From positions 1 to 6,955 of the forward strand of contig JAQVKR010000143.1 of the NCBI GenBank assembly GCA_028694565.1: 6,955 bases of DNA, written 5' to 3'. This DNA comes from Gammaproteobacteria bacterium (lineage in GTDB: Bacteria > Pseudomonadota > Gammaproteobacteria > DSM-26407). A program made the translations under genes and the position numbers. The notes beneath the pieces were generated by a model, which searched no databases, was not told the origin of the DNA, and saw only the letters and a program-made list of their open reading frames with translations. Every line of letters begins with the position of its first letter. Within the stretch, counting starts at the first letter, position 1. Positions 1 to 5,599 of this stretch are shown piece by piece.

Positions 1-1
1 G

Positions 2-835
2 GATTTCTTCGCCCTGCTCGGGCCCAACGGCGCCGGCAAGTCCACGGCCATCGGCATCATCACCTCCCTGGTGAACAAGACCGGCGGCCGGGTGGGCGTG
101 TTCGGCCACGACCTGGACCGCGATCCCAACGGGGTGAAGAGCTGCATCGGCCTGGTGCCGCAGGAGTTCAACTTCAACGTCTTCGAGCCGGTGGTGGAGA
201 TCGTGGTCAATCAGGCCGGCTACTACGGCATCGATCGGGAGACCGCCTTCGCGCGGGCCGAGGAGTACCTCAAGCGCCTGGGCCTGTGGGAGAAGCGCCG
301 GGAGATGGCGCGCAACCTCTCGGGCGGCATGAAGCGCCGCCTGATGATCGCCCGGGCCCTGGTGCACCGGCCGCGGCTGCTGATACTCGACGAGCCCACC
401 GCCGGGGTGGACATCGAGATCCGCCGCTCCATGTGGGCGTTCCTGCGCGACATCAACCGCCAGGGCACCACCATCATCCTGACCACCCACTACCTGGAGG
501 AGGCCGAGAGCCTGTGCCGGAACGTGGCCATCATCGACCACGGGCGCATCATCGAGAACACCTCGGTGAAGTCCCTCCTGGCCACCCTGCAGATGGAGAC
601 CTTCGTGCTGGATCTCGCCAACCCCCTGCACGAGACGCCCGAACTGCCCTGCTACGCCGGCCGGCTGGTGGACCCCTATACCCTGGAGGTGGACGTGGAC
701 AAGCACCAGGGGCTCAGCGCGCTGTTCGTGGCGCTGGACCGCCTGGGCATCCACGTGGCCTCCATGCGCAACAAGACCAACCGCCTGGAGGCCCTGTTCA
801 TGGGCCTGCTCGAGAACAGCGCCGCGCAGCGATGA
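2..835 (+). CDS. yadG: ABC transporter ATP-binding protein, YadG-like (5' end cut off by the window)
   Basis: This is the nucleotide-binding subunit of an ABC-2 type exporter; it hydrolyses ATP on the cytoplasmic face to drive the permease encoded next. The reading frame is open from base 2, and the 277 visible residues contain the whole catalytic core. Walker A (GPNGAGKST) is at visible residues 7-15, the Q-loop (LVPQEFNF) around 51-58, the signature LSGGM at 106-110, Walker B with catalytic Glu (LLILDEPT) at 126-133 and the H-loop His (TTH) at 163. From memory of E. coli YadG (308 aa), the match is close along the whole length, including NQAGYYG and the SMRNK-NRLE stretch near the C-terminus, so about 31 N-terminal residues are missing. 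A GTG at 71 lies after Walker A and cannot be the true start. The permease follows after 50 bp, so the two are probably one operon. The substrate of YadGH systems is not known to me. Confidence 0.95.
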   Translation, partial: DFFALLGPNGAGKSTAIGIITSLVNKTGGRVGVFGHDLDRDPNGVKSCIGLVPQEFNFNVFEPVVEIVVNQAGYYGIDRETAFARAEEYLKRLGLWEKRREMARNLSGGMKRRLMIARALVHRPRLLILDEPTAGVDIEIRRSMWAFLRDINRQGTTIILTTHYLEEAESLCRNVAIIDHGRIIENTSVKSLLATLQMETFVLDLANPLHETPELPCYAGRLVDPYTLEVDVDKHQGLSALFVALDRLGIHVASMRNKTNRLEALFMGLLENSAAQR

Positions 836-885
836 GCGCCTTCGCTCCAGGCGGGGACACCATCACACGCCCCGAGTAGGAACCC

Positions 886-1659
886 ATGGACCTCCGTCAG
901 CAGTACCACGCCTTCAAGACCATCGTTCTCAAGGAGTTCCTGCGCTTCATCCGCATCTGGCCGCAGACCGTCGTGCCGCCGGCGGTGACCATGGGGCTCT
1001 ACTTCATCATCTTCGGCAACCTCATCGGCCGCCGCATCGGCGAGATGGGCGGGCAGCCCTACATCGACTTCATCGTGCCCGGGCTGATCCTGATGGCGGT
1101 GATCAACAACGCCTACTCGAACGTGGTCTCCTCCTTCTTCAGCTCCAAGTTCCACCGCCACATCGAGGAGATGGTCGTCTCGCCGACCCCCAACCACGTC
1201 ATCCTCACCGGTTTCATCGCCGGCGGGGTGGCGCGCGGCCTGGTGGTGGGGGTGGTGGTCACCGGGGTGTCGATGCTCTTCACCGAGCTGCGGATTCACC
1301 ATTTCGGGGTCATGCTGCTGGTGGTGGTGCTCACCGCCACGCTGTTCGCCCTCGGCGGGTTCATCAATGGCATCTACGCCCGCACCTTCGACGCCATCTC
1401 CATCGTTCCCACCTTCATCCTGACCCCGCTCACCTATCTCGGCGGGGTTTTCTACTCCATCGACATGCTGCCCGGCTTCTGGCAGCAGGCCTCGCTCGCC
1501 AATCCCGTCCTCTACATGATCAACGCCTTCCGCTACGGCCTGGTGGGTGTCTCCGACATTCCCATCGGCACCGCGCTCGGCATCGTCATCGCCTTCGTCG
1601 TCGCGCTCTATCTCTTCGCCCTGCGCCTGCTCAACCGCGGCGTGGGCATCCGGCACTGA
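886..1659 (+). CDS. yadH: ABC-2 type transporter permease, YadH-like
   Basis: This is the membrane subunit that pairs with the upstream ATPase to form an inner-membrane exporter. The 257-residue length equals that of E. coli YadH (about 256). Recognisable YadH-like stretches are LYFIIFGNLIG (residues 38-48), FIVPGLILM (62-70), GGVARGL (113-119) and LTPLTYLGGVFYS (179-191), which is the conserved ABC-2 region before the fifth and sixth helices. About six hydrophobic segments are visible, near 28-46, 62-82, 108-132, 140-163, 172-192 and 230-247. The amphipathic N-terminus (residues 1-25, including KEFLRFIRIW) lines up with YadH, which supports the ATG at 886; an AGGA lies at 878-881, rather close to the start. 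The ABC-2 architecture is shared with drug, polysaccharide and lipid exporters, so family membership does not give a substrate. The gene ends convergently to fumC, with a repeat-filled gap between them. Confidence 0.93.
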   Translation: MDLRQQYHAFKTIVLKEFLRFIRIWPQTVVPPAVTMGLYFIIFGNLIGRRIGEMGGQPYIDFIVPGLILMAVINNAYSNVVSSFFSSKFHRHIEEMVVSPTPNHVILTGFIAGGVARGLVVGVVVTGVSMLFTELRIHHFGVMLLVVVLTATLFALGGFINGIYARTFDAISIVPTFILTPLTYLGGVFYSIDMLPGFWQQASLANPVLYMINAFRYGLVGVSDIPIGTALGIVIAFVVALYLFALRLLNRGVGIRH

Positions 1660-1672
1660 GGGGAAAGAATCC

Positions 1673-1869
1673 GGAATGGACAGGATTAAGCAGGATGTAC
1701 AGGATTTAAGGGCAAGAGGATATTTATCCGCAGATTGCACAGATTACGCAGATTGGTTGGTTCAGACCGTTGTATGGCTGCGCGGGTGTTGTGGCACAGG
1801 GCGTGCCGCCTGCCAGCAGCATGAAACAGTCTTAATCCTGTTCATCCCGTAAATCCTGTCTATTCATCC
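1673..1869. repeat. MITE-like intergenic repeat with imperfect terminal inverted repeats
   Basis: The gap between the convergent yadH-like and fumC genes is clearly AT-richer than its surroundings. It is bounded by two inverted arms of about 38 nt, left 1673-1710 and right 1831-1869. The left arm carries CAGGAT at 1681, 1691 and 1700. The right arm carries the complementary ATCCTG, ATCCCG, ATCCTG at 1835, 1844 and 1853, so both arms are built on a 9-10 bp period. Aligned head to head, the arms agree at most positions with two single-base indels. The core of about 120 bp contains a CAGATT tandem (1731-1754) and a small hairpin GGCAC-N5-GTGCC (1793-1807). No transposase or convincing ORF is present. 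I recall similar AACAGGATT- and CGCAGATT-type repeats scattered between genes in diverse bacteria, but could not search. The right arm overlaps the stop codon of fumC. Confidence 0.7.
1731..1754 (+). repeat. Three CAGATT units at an exact 9-bp period
   Basis: CAGATT occurs at 1731, 1740 and 1749, separated by the trinucleotides GCA, then TAC-like ACG. It sits in the core of the larger repeat element. It differs in sequence from the CAGGAT/ATCCTG units of the arms but has the same spacing. Three copies are too few and too closely spaced to be a CRISPR array. Confidence 0.6.
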
Positions 1870-3263
1870 TTTTCCTTTTCAACCCGCGTCCCGGTCAACG
1901 CCCCGGGATCGAGCAGGCGGGCGAGCTCGCCGCGCGGAATGCCGGTCATTTCGGCGGCCACGTCCAGGACGGGGCGCTTCTCCGCGTAGGCGCGCTTGGC
2001 GATGGCGGCGCCCTGTTCGTAGCCGATGCGCTCGTTCAGGGCGGTCACCAGGATGGGGTTGCGGGCCAGTGCCGCCTCCAGGCGATTCCGATCGACGGTG
2101 AAGCCGGCGATGGCCTTCTCCGCCAGCAGGCGGGCGGCGCCGGCGAGCAGCTCGATGCTCCGCAGCAGGTTGTCGGCGATGAGCGGCAGCATGGTGTTGA
2201 GCTGGAAGTTGCCCGCGCGGCCCGCCAGGGCCACGGCGTGATCGCGGCCCGCCACCTGGACGCAGGCCATCAGCACCGCCTCAGGGATCACGGGATTCAC
2301 CTTGCCGGGCATGATGCTGCTGCCGGGCTGCAGGGCCGGCAGCCGGATCTCCCCGAGGCCGGCCAGCGGCCCGCTGTTCATCCAGCGCAGGTCCTCGGCG
2401 ATCTTGCCCAGGGTGGTGGAGACCACCCGCAGCAGGCCGCTGAGCTCCACCGCCGTGTCCTGGCTGGAGATGGCGGCAAAGGCATCGTCGGCGGGCCGGA
2501 AGGCCAGTCCGGTGGCGGCGGCCAGCTCCCCGGCGAATTCCCGCGCGAAACCGGGGTGGGCGTTGAGACCCGTGCCGATGGCTGTGCCGCCCTGGGCCAG
2601 CTGCAGGAGCCGCGGCATGATGCCCTCCAGCCGCGCCCTGTCGGCGCGCGCCAGGTGGGCCCAGGCGCCGAGCTCCTGTCCCAGGGTGAGGGGCATGGCA
2701 TCCATCAGGTGGGTGCGACCGGTCTTCGCCACCCCGGCCAGCTCCACGGCGCGCCGCTCCACGCCCGCCGCCAGCTCTGCCAGGGCCGGCAGCAGCAGCT
2801 GCCGGAGCGCGAGGGCCGCGGCGAGGTGGATGGCGGTGGGAATGACGTCGTTGCTGCTCTGGCCCCGGTTCACGTCGTCGTTGGGATGCACCGGATAGCC
2901 CAGGCGGCGGCCGGCAAGGCTGGCGATCACCTCGTTGGCGTTCATGTTGCTGCTGGTGCCGGAACCGGTCTGGAACACGCGCACGGGAAAGTGGTGATCG
3001 TGCTCGCCCCGCGCCACCGACTCGGCCGCCTCCGCGATGGCCGCCGCCCGCTCCGGTCCGAGCCGGCCGAGGGTGGCGTTGGCCCGCGCCGCGGCGGCCT
3101 TGACCAGACCCAGGGCATGGATGAAGCGGGGCGGCAGGGGACGATCGCCAAGGGGGAAATTCTCCACCGCCCGCTGGGTCTGCGCCCCGTAGAGGGCCTC
3201 CTCCGGCACCCGGACCTCGCCGAGGCTGTCCCGTTCGATCCGATGGCGCTCCCGTTCCCGCAT
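1860..3263 (-). CDS. fumC: Class II fumarate hydratase (fumarase C)
   Basis: This cytoplasmic homotetrameric lyase interconverts fumarate and L-malate in the TCA cycle without an iron-sulfur cluster. Using the ATG whose complement is at 3261-3263, the protein has 467 residues, the same length as E. coli FumC. Visible motifs are YGAQTQRAVENF (25-36), the substrate loop TGSGTSSNMNANEV (99-112), HPNDDVNRGQSSNDV (126-140), GRTHLMDAMPLTLGQE (182-197, with the THL histidine at 185), GGTAIGTGLNAHPGF (225-239) and the superfamily signature GSSIMPGKVNP (314-324), where Ser316 should be the catalytic serine. The PGKVNP form and HPNDDVN-QSSND favour fumarase over aspartate ammonia-lyase, which usually has PAKVNP and QSTND. 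The frame stays open upstream to 3386, but that extension (Pro/Arg-rich) is unlike FumC and runs across the regulatory sites. The C-terminal RVEKEKDE tail ends inside the neighbouring repeat arm, so the last residues and stop may be repeat-derived. Confidence 0.96.
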   Translation of the reverse strand: MRERERHRIERDSLGEVRVPEEALYGAQTQRAVENFPLGDRPLPPRFIHALGLVKAAAARANATLGRLGPERAAAIAEAAESVARGEHDHHFPVRVFQTGSGTSSNMNANEVIASLAGRRLGYPVHPNDDVNRGQSSNDVIPTAIHLAAALALRQLLLPALAELAAGVERRAVELAGVAKTGRTHLMDAMPLTLGQELGAWAHLARADRARLEGIMPRLLQLAQGGTAIGTGLNAHPGFAREFAGELAAATGLAFRPADDAFAAISSQDTAVELSGLLRVVSTTLGKIAEDLRWMNSGPLAGLGEIRLPALQPGSSIMPGKVNPVIPEAVLMACVQVAGRDHAVALAGRAGNFQLNTMLPLIADNLLRSIELLAGAARLLAEKAIAGFTVDRNRLEAALARNPILVTALNERIGYEQGAAIAKRAYAEKRPVLDVAAEMTGIPRGELARLLDPGALTGTRVEKEKDE

Positions 3264-3270
3264 CTGCGTT

Positions 3271-3278
3271 CCCCCCCC
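3271..3278 (-). promoter_or_regulatory. Poly-G ribosome-binding site of fumC
   Basis: On the fumC strand, eight consecutive G residues followed by AA end seven bases before the ATG. This is the only Shine-Dalgarno-like purine run near that start, so it supports choosing 3263 as the start. A homopolymeric tract here could change length by slippage and alter translation, but that is inference. Confidence 0.45.
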
Positions 3279-3309
3279 GTGGCGGCAGGCTCCCGGTCTC
3301 TCCTCCCTG

Positions 3310-3315
3310 AGTATA
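3310..3315 (-). promoter_or_regulatory. Candidate -10 element for fumC
   Basis: On the minus strand this reads TATACT, one base from the sigma-70 consensus TATAAT, in an otherwise G/C-dominated stretch. It would place transcription initiation near 3303, giving a leader of about 40 nt. The hexamer 17 bp upstream is CCGCCG, which does not resemble TTGACA, so the promoter would need an activator. The FNR-type box upstream would then be centred near -76. This is a weak prediction. Confidence 0.3.
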
Positions 3316-3372
3316 GGAAGGGGGGGACATACCGGCGGGGCGCGGGGGGCGGTGGGGCGTCGGTCGCGGATG

Positions 3373-3386
3373 TTGATCCACGTCAA
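3373..3386. promoter_or_regulatory. FNR/Anr-type binding site
   Basis: The sequence TTGATCCACGTCAA matches the FNR consensus TTGAT-N4-ATCAA at nine of the ten defined positions. The single change (GTCAA) is common in Anr/Dnr-type sites. It lies in the AT-richer part of the spacer between fumC and the divergent lipoprotein gene, 110 bp from the fumC start and about 240 bp from the other. It is therefore better placed for fumC and would link the gene to oxygen or redox state. Which CRP/FNR-family protein binds is not visible here. Confidence 0.55.
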
Positions 3387-3411
3387 TTGTGGCCGGGCTG
3401 GAAAAAAGATT

Positions 3412-3433
3412 AAATGTGAACTCTGTCACAAAA
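3412..3433. promoter_or_regulatory. CRP/Vfr-type binding site
   Basis: The core TGTGA-ACTCTG-TCACA (3415-3430) is a perfect match to both half-sites of the CRP consensus TGTGA-N6-TCACA, and it has the favourable AAA and AAAA flanks. It is centred at 3422.5, about 160 bp from the fumC start and about 200 bp from the lipoprotein start, so it could act on either divergent gene. Some CRP-family proteins with this specificity do not use cAMP (for example Clp in xanthomonads binds cyclic di-GMP), so the effector is open. Confidence 0.6.
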
Positions 3434-3452
3434 ATTGACATTTGACGCGTCA

Positions 3453-3598
3453 GGTCCCGGCATTCGGCGGGCCGGAGGCTTCCGGAGATTCGGCGTGGAT
3501 GGACCGGCGGGCGTTCAGTCCGGGACCTGCGCGGCGGGCGGGGAAATCCAGGCCGAATCTCCGGAAGCCTCCGCGCCGGACGCCGAACCGCCCGGACC
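3453..3598. repeat. Long inverted repeat (extended stem-loop) upstream of the LysM lipoprotein gene
   Basis: Two arms of about 50 nt face each other across a loop of about 45 nt. The central part, 3473-3500 against 3546-3573, pairs at 27 of 28 positions and includes a perfect 20-bp core (3474-3493 with 3553-3572). The outer parts, 3453-3469 and 3581-3598, pair imperfectly and include TTCGGCG with CGCCGAA. A second, mutually exclusive 10-bp pairing is possible: CAGGTCCCGG at 3451-3460 with its exact complement at 3520-3529. The lower edge of the element is about 15 nt above the ribosome-binding site of the lipoprotein gene. It could be a 5'-UTR structure, a REP-like palindrome or a small mobile remnant. 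There is no U-tract to make it a terminator. Confidence 0.8.
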
Positions 3599-3624
3599 GG
3601 CGCCCGAACCATGGAGCCCGGATC

Positions 3625-4689
3625 ATGCGCCTTCGAAATCCCGTCATCGTCACCACGCTCGTTGTCTCCCTGGGCGCCTGCGCGGCCCACCCGCCCGCGG
3701 TCGAGAAGACCGCGCAGGCCCCGGCGGAAGCCCCCCGGGCGACCGCCGGGGCCCCGGGCGTGGATGCCTCCCGGCATCTCGATCGGGCGCTGGAGCAGCT
3801 CCAGGCCGGCCGGTACGAGGCGGCGCGTCCCGAACTCGAGGCCGCGCTGGCGCTGGAGCCCGGCCATTGGGGGGCGGCCGGCCTGCTGGCGCAGCTGGAT
3901 GCGGACCCCGGGCGGGAGCTGGGTGGCGAGCACTTCAGCTACACGGTTCAGCCGGGCGACTCGCTGTCCCGGCTCGCCAAGCGGCATCTCGGCGATCGCT
4001 ACAAGTTCGTCATCCTGGCCCGCTACAACCAGCTGGACAATCCGGGCCGGCTCATGGCCGGGCAGACGATTCGCATCCCCGGCACGGCACCGGCCACGCC
4101 GGCGGTTGCGACGAAGGCGGCGGCATCCGCCGCGGAGCGCGTCCCGCAGGCGGCCCTCGCCGCGGAGCCGGGCGGGGGCTGCGCGGCCGGGATCCCGGAC
4201 CTCGAGCAGCGCATGGCGCAGTCGCCGACCGCCTCCGACCGCGAGCGGCTGGTGGGCTGCTACAGCGAGCAGGCCGACGCCCTGGCCGCCGCCGGCGAGG
4301 TCCAGGGCGCCCAGGCGCTGCTGCAGAAGGCGCTGGTCCTGGACCGGTCCAATGCCGAGGTGGCGCAGCGCCACATGGCGTTGAGCGGCGCGGTGCGGGC
4401 CGGGCAGCTCTACCAGCAGGGGCTGGCCCGGTTGCAGGACGGCCAGCTGGACGAAGCCGCCGCCGCCTTCGGGCAGGTGCTCGCCCAGCAGCCGGGCCAT
4501 GCCGCCGCCAGGGCCCGGCTGGCCAGCGTCAACGGCCAGCTGGCCGATCGCTACCACCAGATGGCGCTGTCCCTGTACGAGCGGGAGCTGGTGGACAGCG
4601 CCCTGACCCTGTGGAACAAGACGCTGGAGCTCAAGCCGGACCACGCGGAGGCCCTGGCCTACGTGGACAAGGTCAAGGCCCGGCGGTAG
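3625..4689 (+). CDS. LysM-domain, TPR-like outer-membrane lipoprotein of unknown function
   Basis: The 354-residue product begins with a lipoprotein signal peptide: MRLRN, then a hydrophobic stretch to residue 16, and a lipobox LGAC with the lipidated Cys at 19. Ala at +2 suggests transport to the outer membrane. An Ala/Pro-rich linker (20-48) is followed by one TPR-like helix pair (about 48-82). A LysM domain follows at about 104-152 (FSYTVQPGDSLSRLAKRHLGDRYKF ... LAGQTIRIP), and LysM normally binds peptidoglycan glycan chains. A second low-complexity Ala-rich linker (153-186) leads to further TPR-like repeats at about 207-245, 257-292 and 308-342. The start at 3625 is chosen because it gives the lipobox at the right distance and has GGAG at 3613-3616. 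The frame is open upstream to 3442, but that region is the long inverted repeat. The likely role is a periplasmic scaffold tethered to outer membrane and cell wall. I do not recognise a named family. Confidence 0.85.
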   Translation: MRLRNPVIVTTLVVSLGACAAHPPAVEKTAQAPAEAPRATAGAPGVDASRHLDRALEQLQAGRYEAARPELEAALALEPGHWGAAGLLAQLDADPGRELGGEHFSYTVQPGDSLSRLAKRHLGDRYKFVILARYNQLDNPGRLMAGQTIRIPGTAPATPAVATKAAASAAERVPQAALAAEPGGGCAAGIPDLEQRMAQSPTASDRERLVGCYSEQADALAAAGEVQGAQALLQKALVLDRSNAEVAQRHMALSGAVRAGQLYQQGLARLQDGQLDEAAAAFGQVLAQQPGHAAARARLASVNGQLADRYHQMALSLYERELVDSALTLWNKTLELKPDHAEALAYVDKVKARR

Positions 4690-4808
4690 GCCCGCCCGGA
4701 AAGCGGCGGATCCCCGGCCCGGGCCGCGGGTTGACGCCGAACGGGACCCGCTCCCGGGACGGAGGGCGGCCGGCGGCGCAATTCCCCCGCCCCGTGACGC
4801 GAGCCCCC

Positions 4809-4844
4809 ACGCCGGCGCATCGCCGGCTGCCGGTGCGCTGGCGT
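4809..4844. other. Strong GC-rich stem-loop between the lipoprotein and CBS genes
   Basis: ACGCCGGCGCA (4809-4819) pairs with TGCGCTGGCGT (4834-4844) over 11 positions with one G-T wobble. The 14-nt loop can itself fold (CCGG-CTG-CCGG, 4823-4833). An alternative hairpin, GCCGGCG-CAT-CGCCGGC (4811-4827), uses the same bases. It lies 120 nt after the lipoprotein stop. No T-run follows on either strand, so an intrinsic terminator is not supported, although it could still block or stabilise transcript ends. Confidence 0.5.
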
Positions 4845-4873
4845 CTGTGATACACATAGGCGCGGAGGCCCGC

Positions 4874-4957
4874 ATGCCGGCGACGGCACGGCGGGCGCGT
4901 GAATCGGCGCACGATCCCGGGGCGATTGCCGCCCCCAGCCCGGGAGGGGTTCCATGA
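4874..4957 (+). CDS. Possible 27-codon leader ORF overlapping the CBS gene start
   Basis: An ATG at 4874 is preceded by GGAGG (4864-4868) with a 5-nt gap. It opens a 27-codon frame (MPATARRARESAHDPG...) whose TGA overlaps the ATG of the CBS gene as ATGA, the classic geometry of translational coupling. The peptide is Ala/Arg/Pro-rich and resembles nothing I know. In sequence this GC-rich, open frames and GG-rich motifs arise easily, so this may be chance. If real, it would act as a coupling leader rather than through its peptide. Confidence 0.25.
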   Translation: MPATARRARESAHDPGAIAAPSPGGVP

Positions 4958-5433
4958 ACGGCCACAGCGTACCCATGACGGCCAGCGCCGTCATGAATAC
5001 CCAGCCGGTAGTGCTCAGGGAAACGGATACCGTCGCGGTGGCGGCATCCCACATCATGCAGCGGCGCTATCGCAACCTGCAGGTGGTGGACGGGGAGGGG
5101 CGCCACCTGGGGGCGTTCGGCGTCGGCTGCCTGCTGCGCCTCTCGCTGCCCCGGGCCGTGACGCTGGAGCACGGGCTGGACAGCGCGCCCTACGTCTCCG
5201 ACACCCTGGAGCAGATGTCCGCCCGGCTCAAGGCGGTGGCCGGCGATCCGGTCGGCAAGTACATGGACGCCACGGTCCGGGTGGTGCACCCGGACACGCT
5301 GCTGATGGAGACCCTGCTGATCCTCTACCAGACCCGCAGCAGCCTCGCGGTGGTGGACCGCGGGAGCGGGCGGCTGCTGGGTGTGATCTCCTACTGGGAG
5401 GTGCTGCGGAAGGTGGCCGGAGGGCTCGGCTAG
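4954..5433 (+). CDS. Small stand-alone protein with two CBS domains
   Basis: The 159-residue soluble protein consists almost entirely of a CBS pair (Bateman module). CBS1 is about residues 10-63 (AVMNTQPVVLRETDTVAVAASHIMQRRYRNLQVVD...GAFGVGCLL). CBS2 is about residues 101-155 (KYMDATVRVVHPDTLLMETLLILYQTRSSLAVVD...LLGVISYWEVLR). A linker of about 35 residues joins them. Such pairs commonly bind AMP, ATP, SAM or related ligands and regulate a partner enzyme or transporter. The ATG at 4954 has a good GGAGG at 4943-4947, six bases upstream; a second Met at codon 8 is less well placed. No catalytic or DNA-binding domain is present. The following gene, co-oriented but 166 bp away, is an ion transporter, which makes an energy-sensing link plausible but unproven. 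Confidence 0.88.
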   Translation: MNGHSVPMTASAVMNTQPVVLRETDTVAVAASHIMQRRYRNLQVVDGEGRHLGAFGVGCLLRLSLPRAVTLEHGLDSAPYVSDTLEQMSARLKAVAGDPVGKYMDATVRVVHPDTLLMETLLILYQTRSSLAVVDRGSGRLLGVISYWEVLRKVAGGLG

Positions 5434-5460
5434 TGTGCCGCTCCACTCCGGGCGGTATCC

Positions 5461-5484
5461 CCGGCGCCGCCCCGGAAGCGCCGG
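5461..5484. other. GC stem-loop downstream of the CBS gene
   Basis: CCGGCGC (5461-5467) is the exact complement of GCGCCGG (5478-5484) across a 10-nt loop, 28 nt after the CBS stop. There is no following T-run, so it is a hairpin without the signature of an intrinsic terminator. Confidence 0.35.
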
Positions 5485-5515
5485 CACGAGGCGCGGCGCG
5501 CGGGCGGTGGGCGTT

Positions 5516-5537
5516 GCCCCGTCCCGCGCCGCGGGGC
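5516..5537. other. GC stem-loop in the leader of the ion transporter gene
   Basis: GCCCCG (5516-5521) pairs with CGGGGC (5532-5537) over a 10-nt loop, about 60 nt before the transporter start. Short GC stems are common by chance at this base composition, so only the presence of the complement is claimed. Confidence 0.25.
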
Positions 5538-5599
5538 GGTCATGGCGCTTTCGGGGGGCTTCCCGCTGAATGGGCCCGCCAGGGCGGGGCGGTGCGCTG

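Noticed and set aside
676..1740. A minus-strand open frame of 354 codons antisense to the yadH-like gene
   Set aside because: It is low-complexity (Gly/Asp/Glu/His-rich) and is antisense to a protein with clear family identity; it is a codon-bias shadow.
1731..1754. CRISPR-like short regular repeats
   Set aside because: The units are 6 bp with 3-bp gaps, there are only three copies, and no cas genes are present.
1724..1822. A minus-strand 32-codon frame (MLLAGGTPCATTP...) inside the repeat core
   Set aside because: There is no ribosome-binding site, no recognisable similarity, and it ends inside the CAGATT repeats.
1660..1859. Intrinsic terminators for yadH or fumC
   Set aside because: The only compact hairpin (1793-1807) lacks a following T-run on both strands.
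1860..3263. Aspartate ammonia-lyase instead of fumarase
   Set aside because: The signature reads PGKVNP rather than PAKVNP, and HPNDDVN is followed by QSSND rather than QSTND; both favour fumarase.
3264..3386. N-terminal extension of FumC by 41 residues to the upstream ATG at 3386
   Set aside because: The extension is unlike FumC, would cover the FNR-type box, and the downstream start gives exactly the family length with a purine-rich site before it.
3435..3463. Promoter with a perfect TTGACA at 3435-3440 for the lipoprotein gene
   Set aside because: No -10-like hexamer lies 16-18 bp downstream; the sequence there is GC-rich and part of the inverted repeat.
3435..4850. A plus-strand open frame of 471 codons over the lipoprotein gene
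   Set aside because: The overlapping frame gives a lipobox, LysM and TPR features, while this one gives only Gly/Arg/Pro/Ala-rich sequence.
5570..5599. Transporter start at the upstream ATG (5570)
   Set aside because: It would add ten Gly/Pro/Arg-rich residues with no better ribosome-binding site. It cannot be excluded, so the start stays uncertain.
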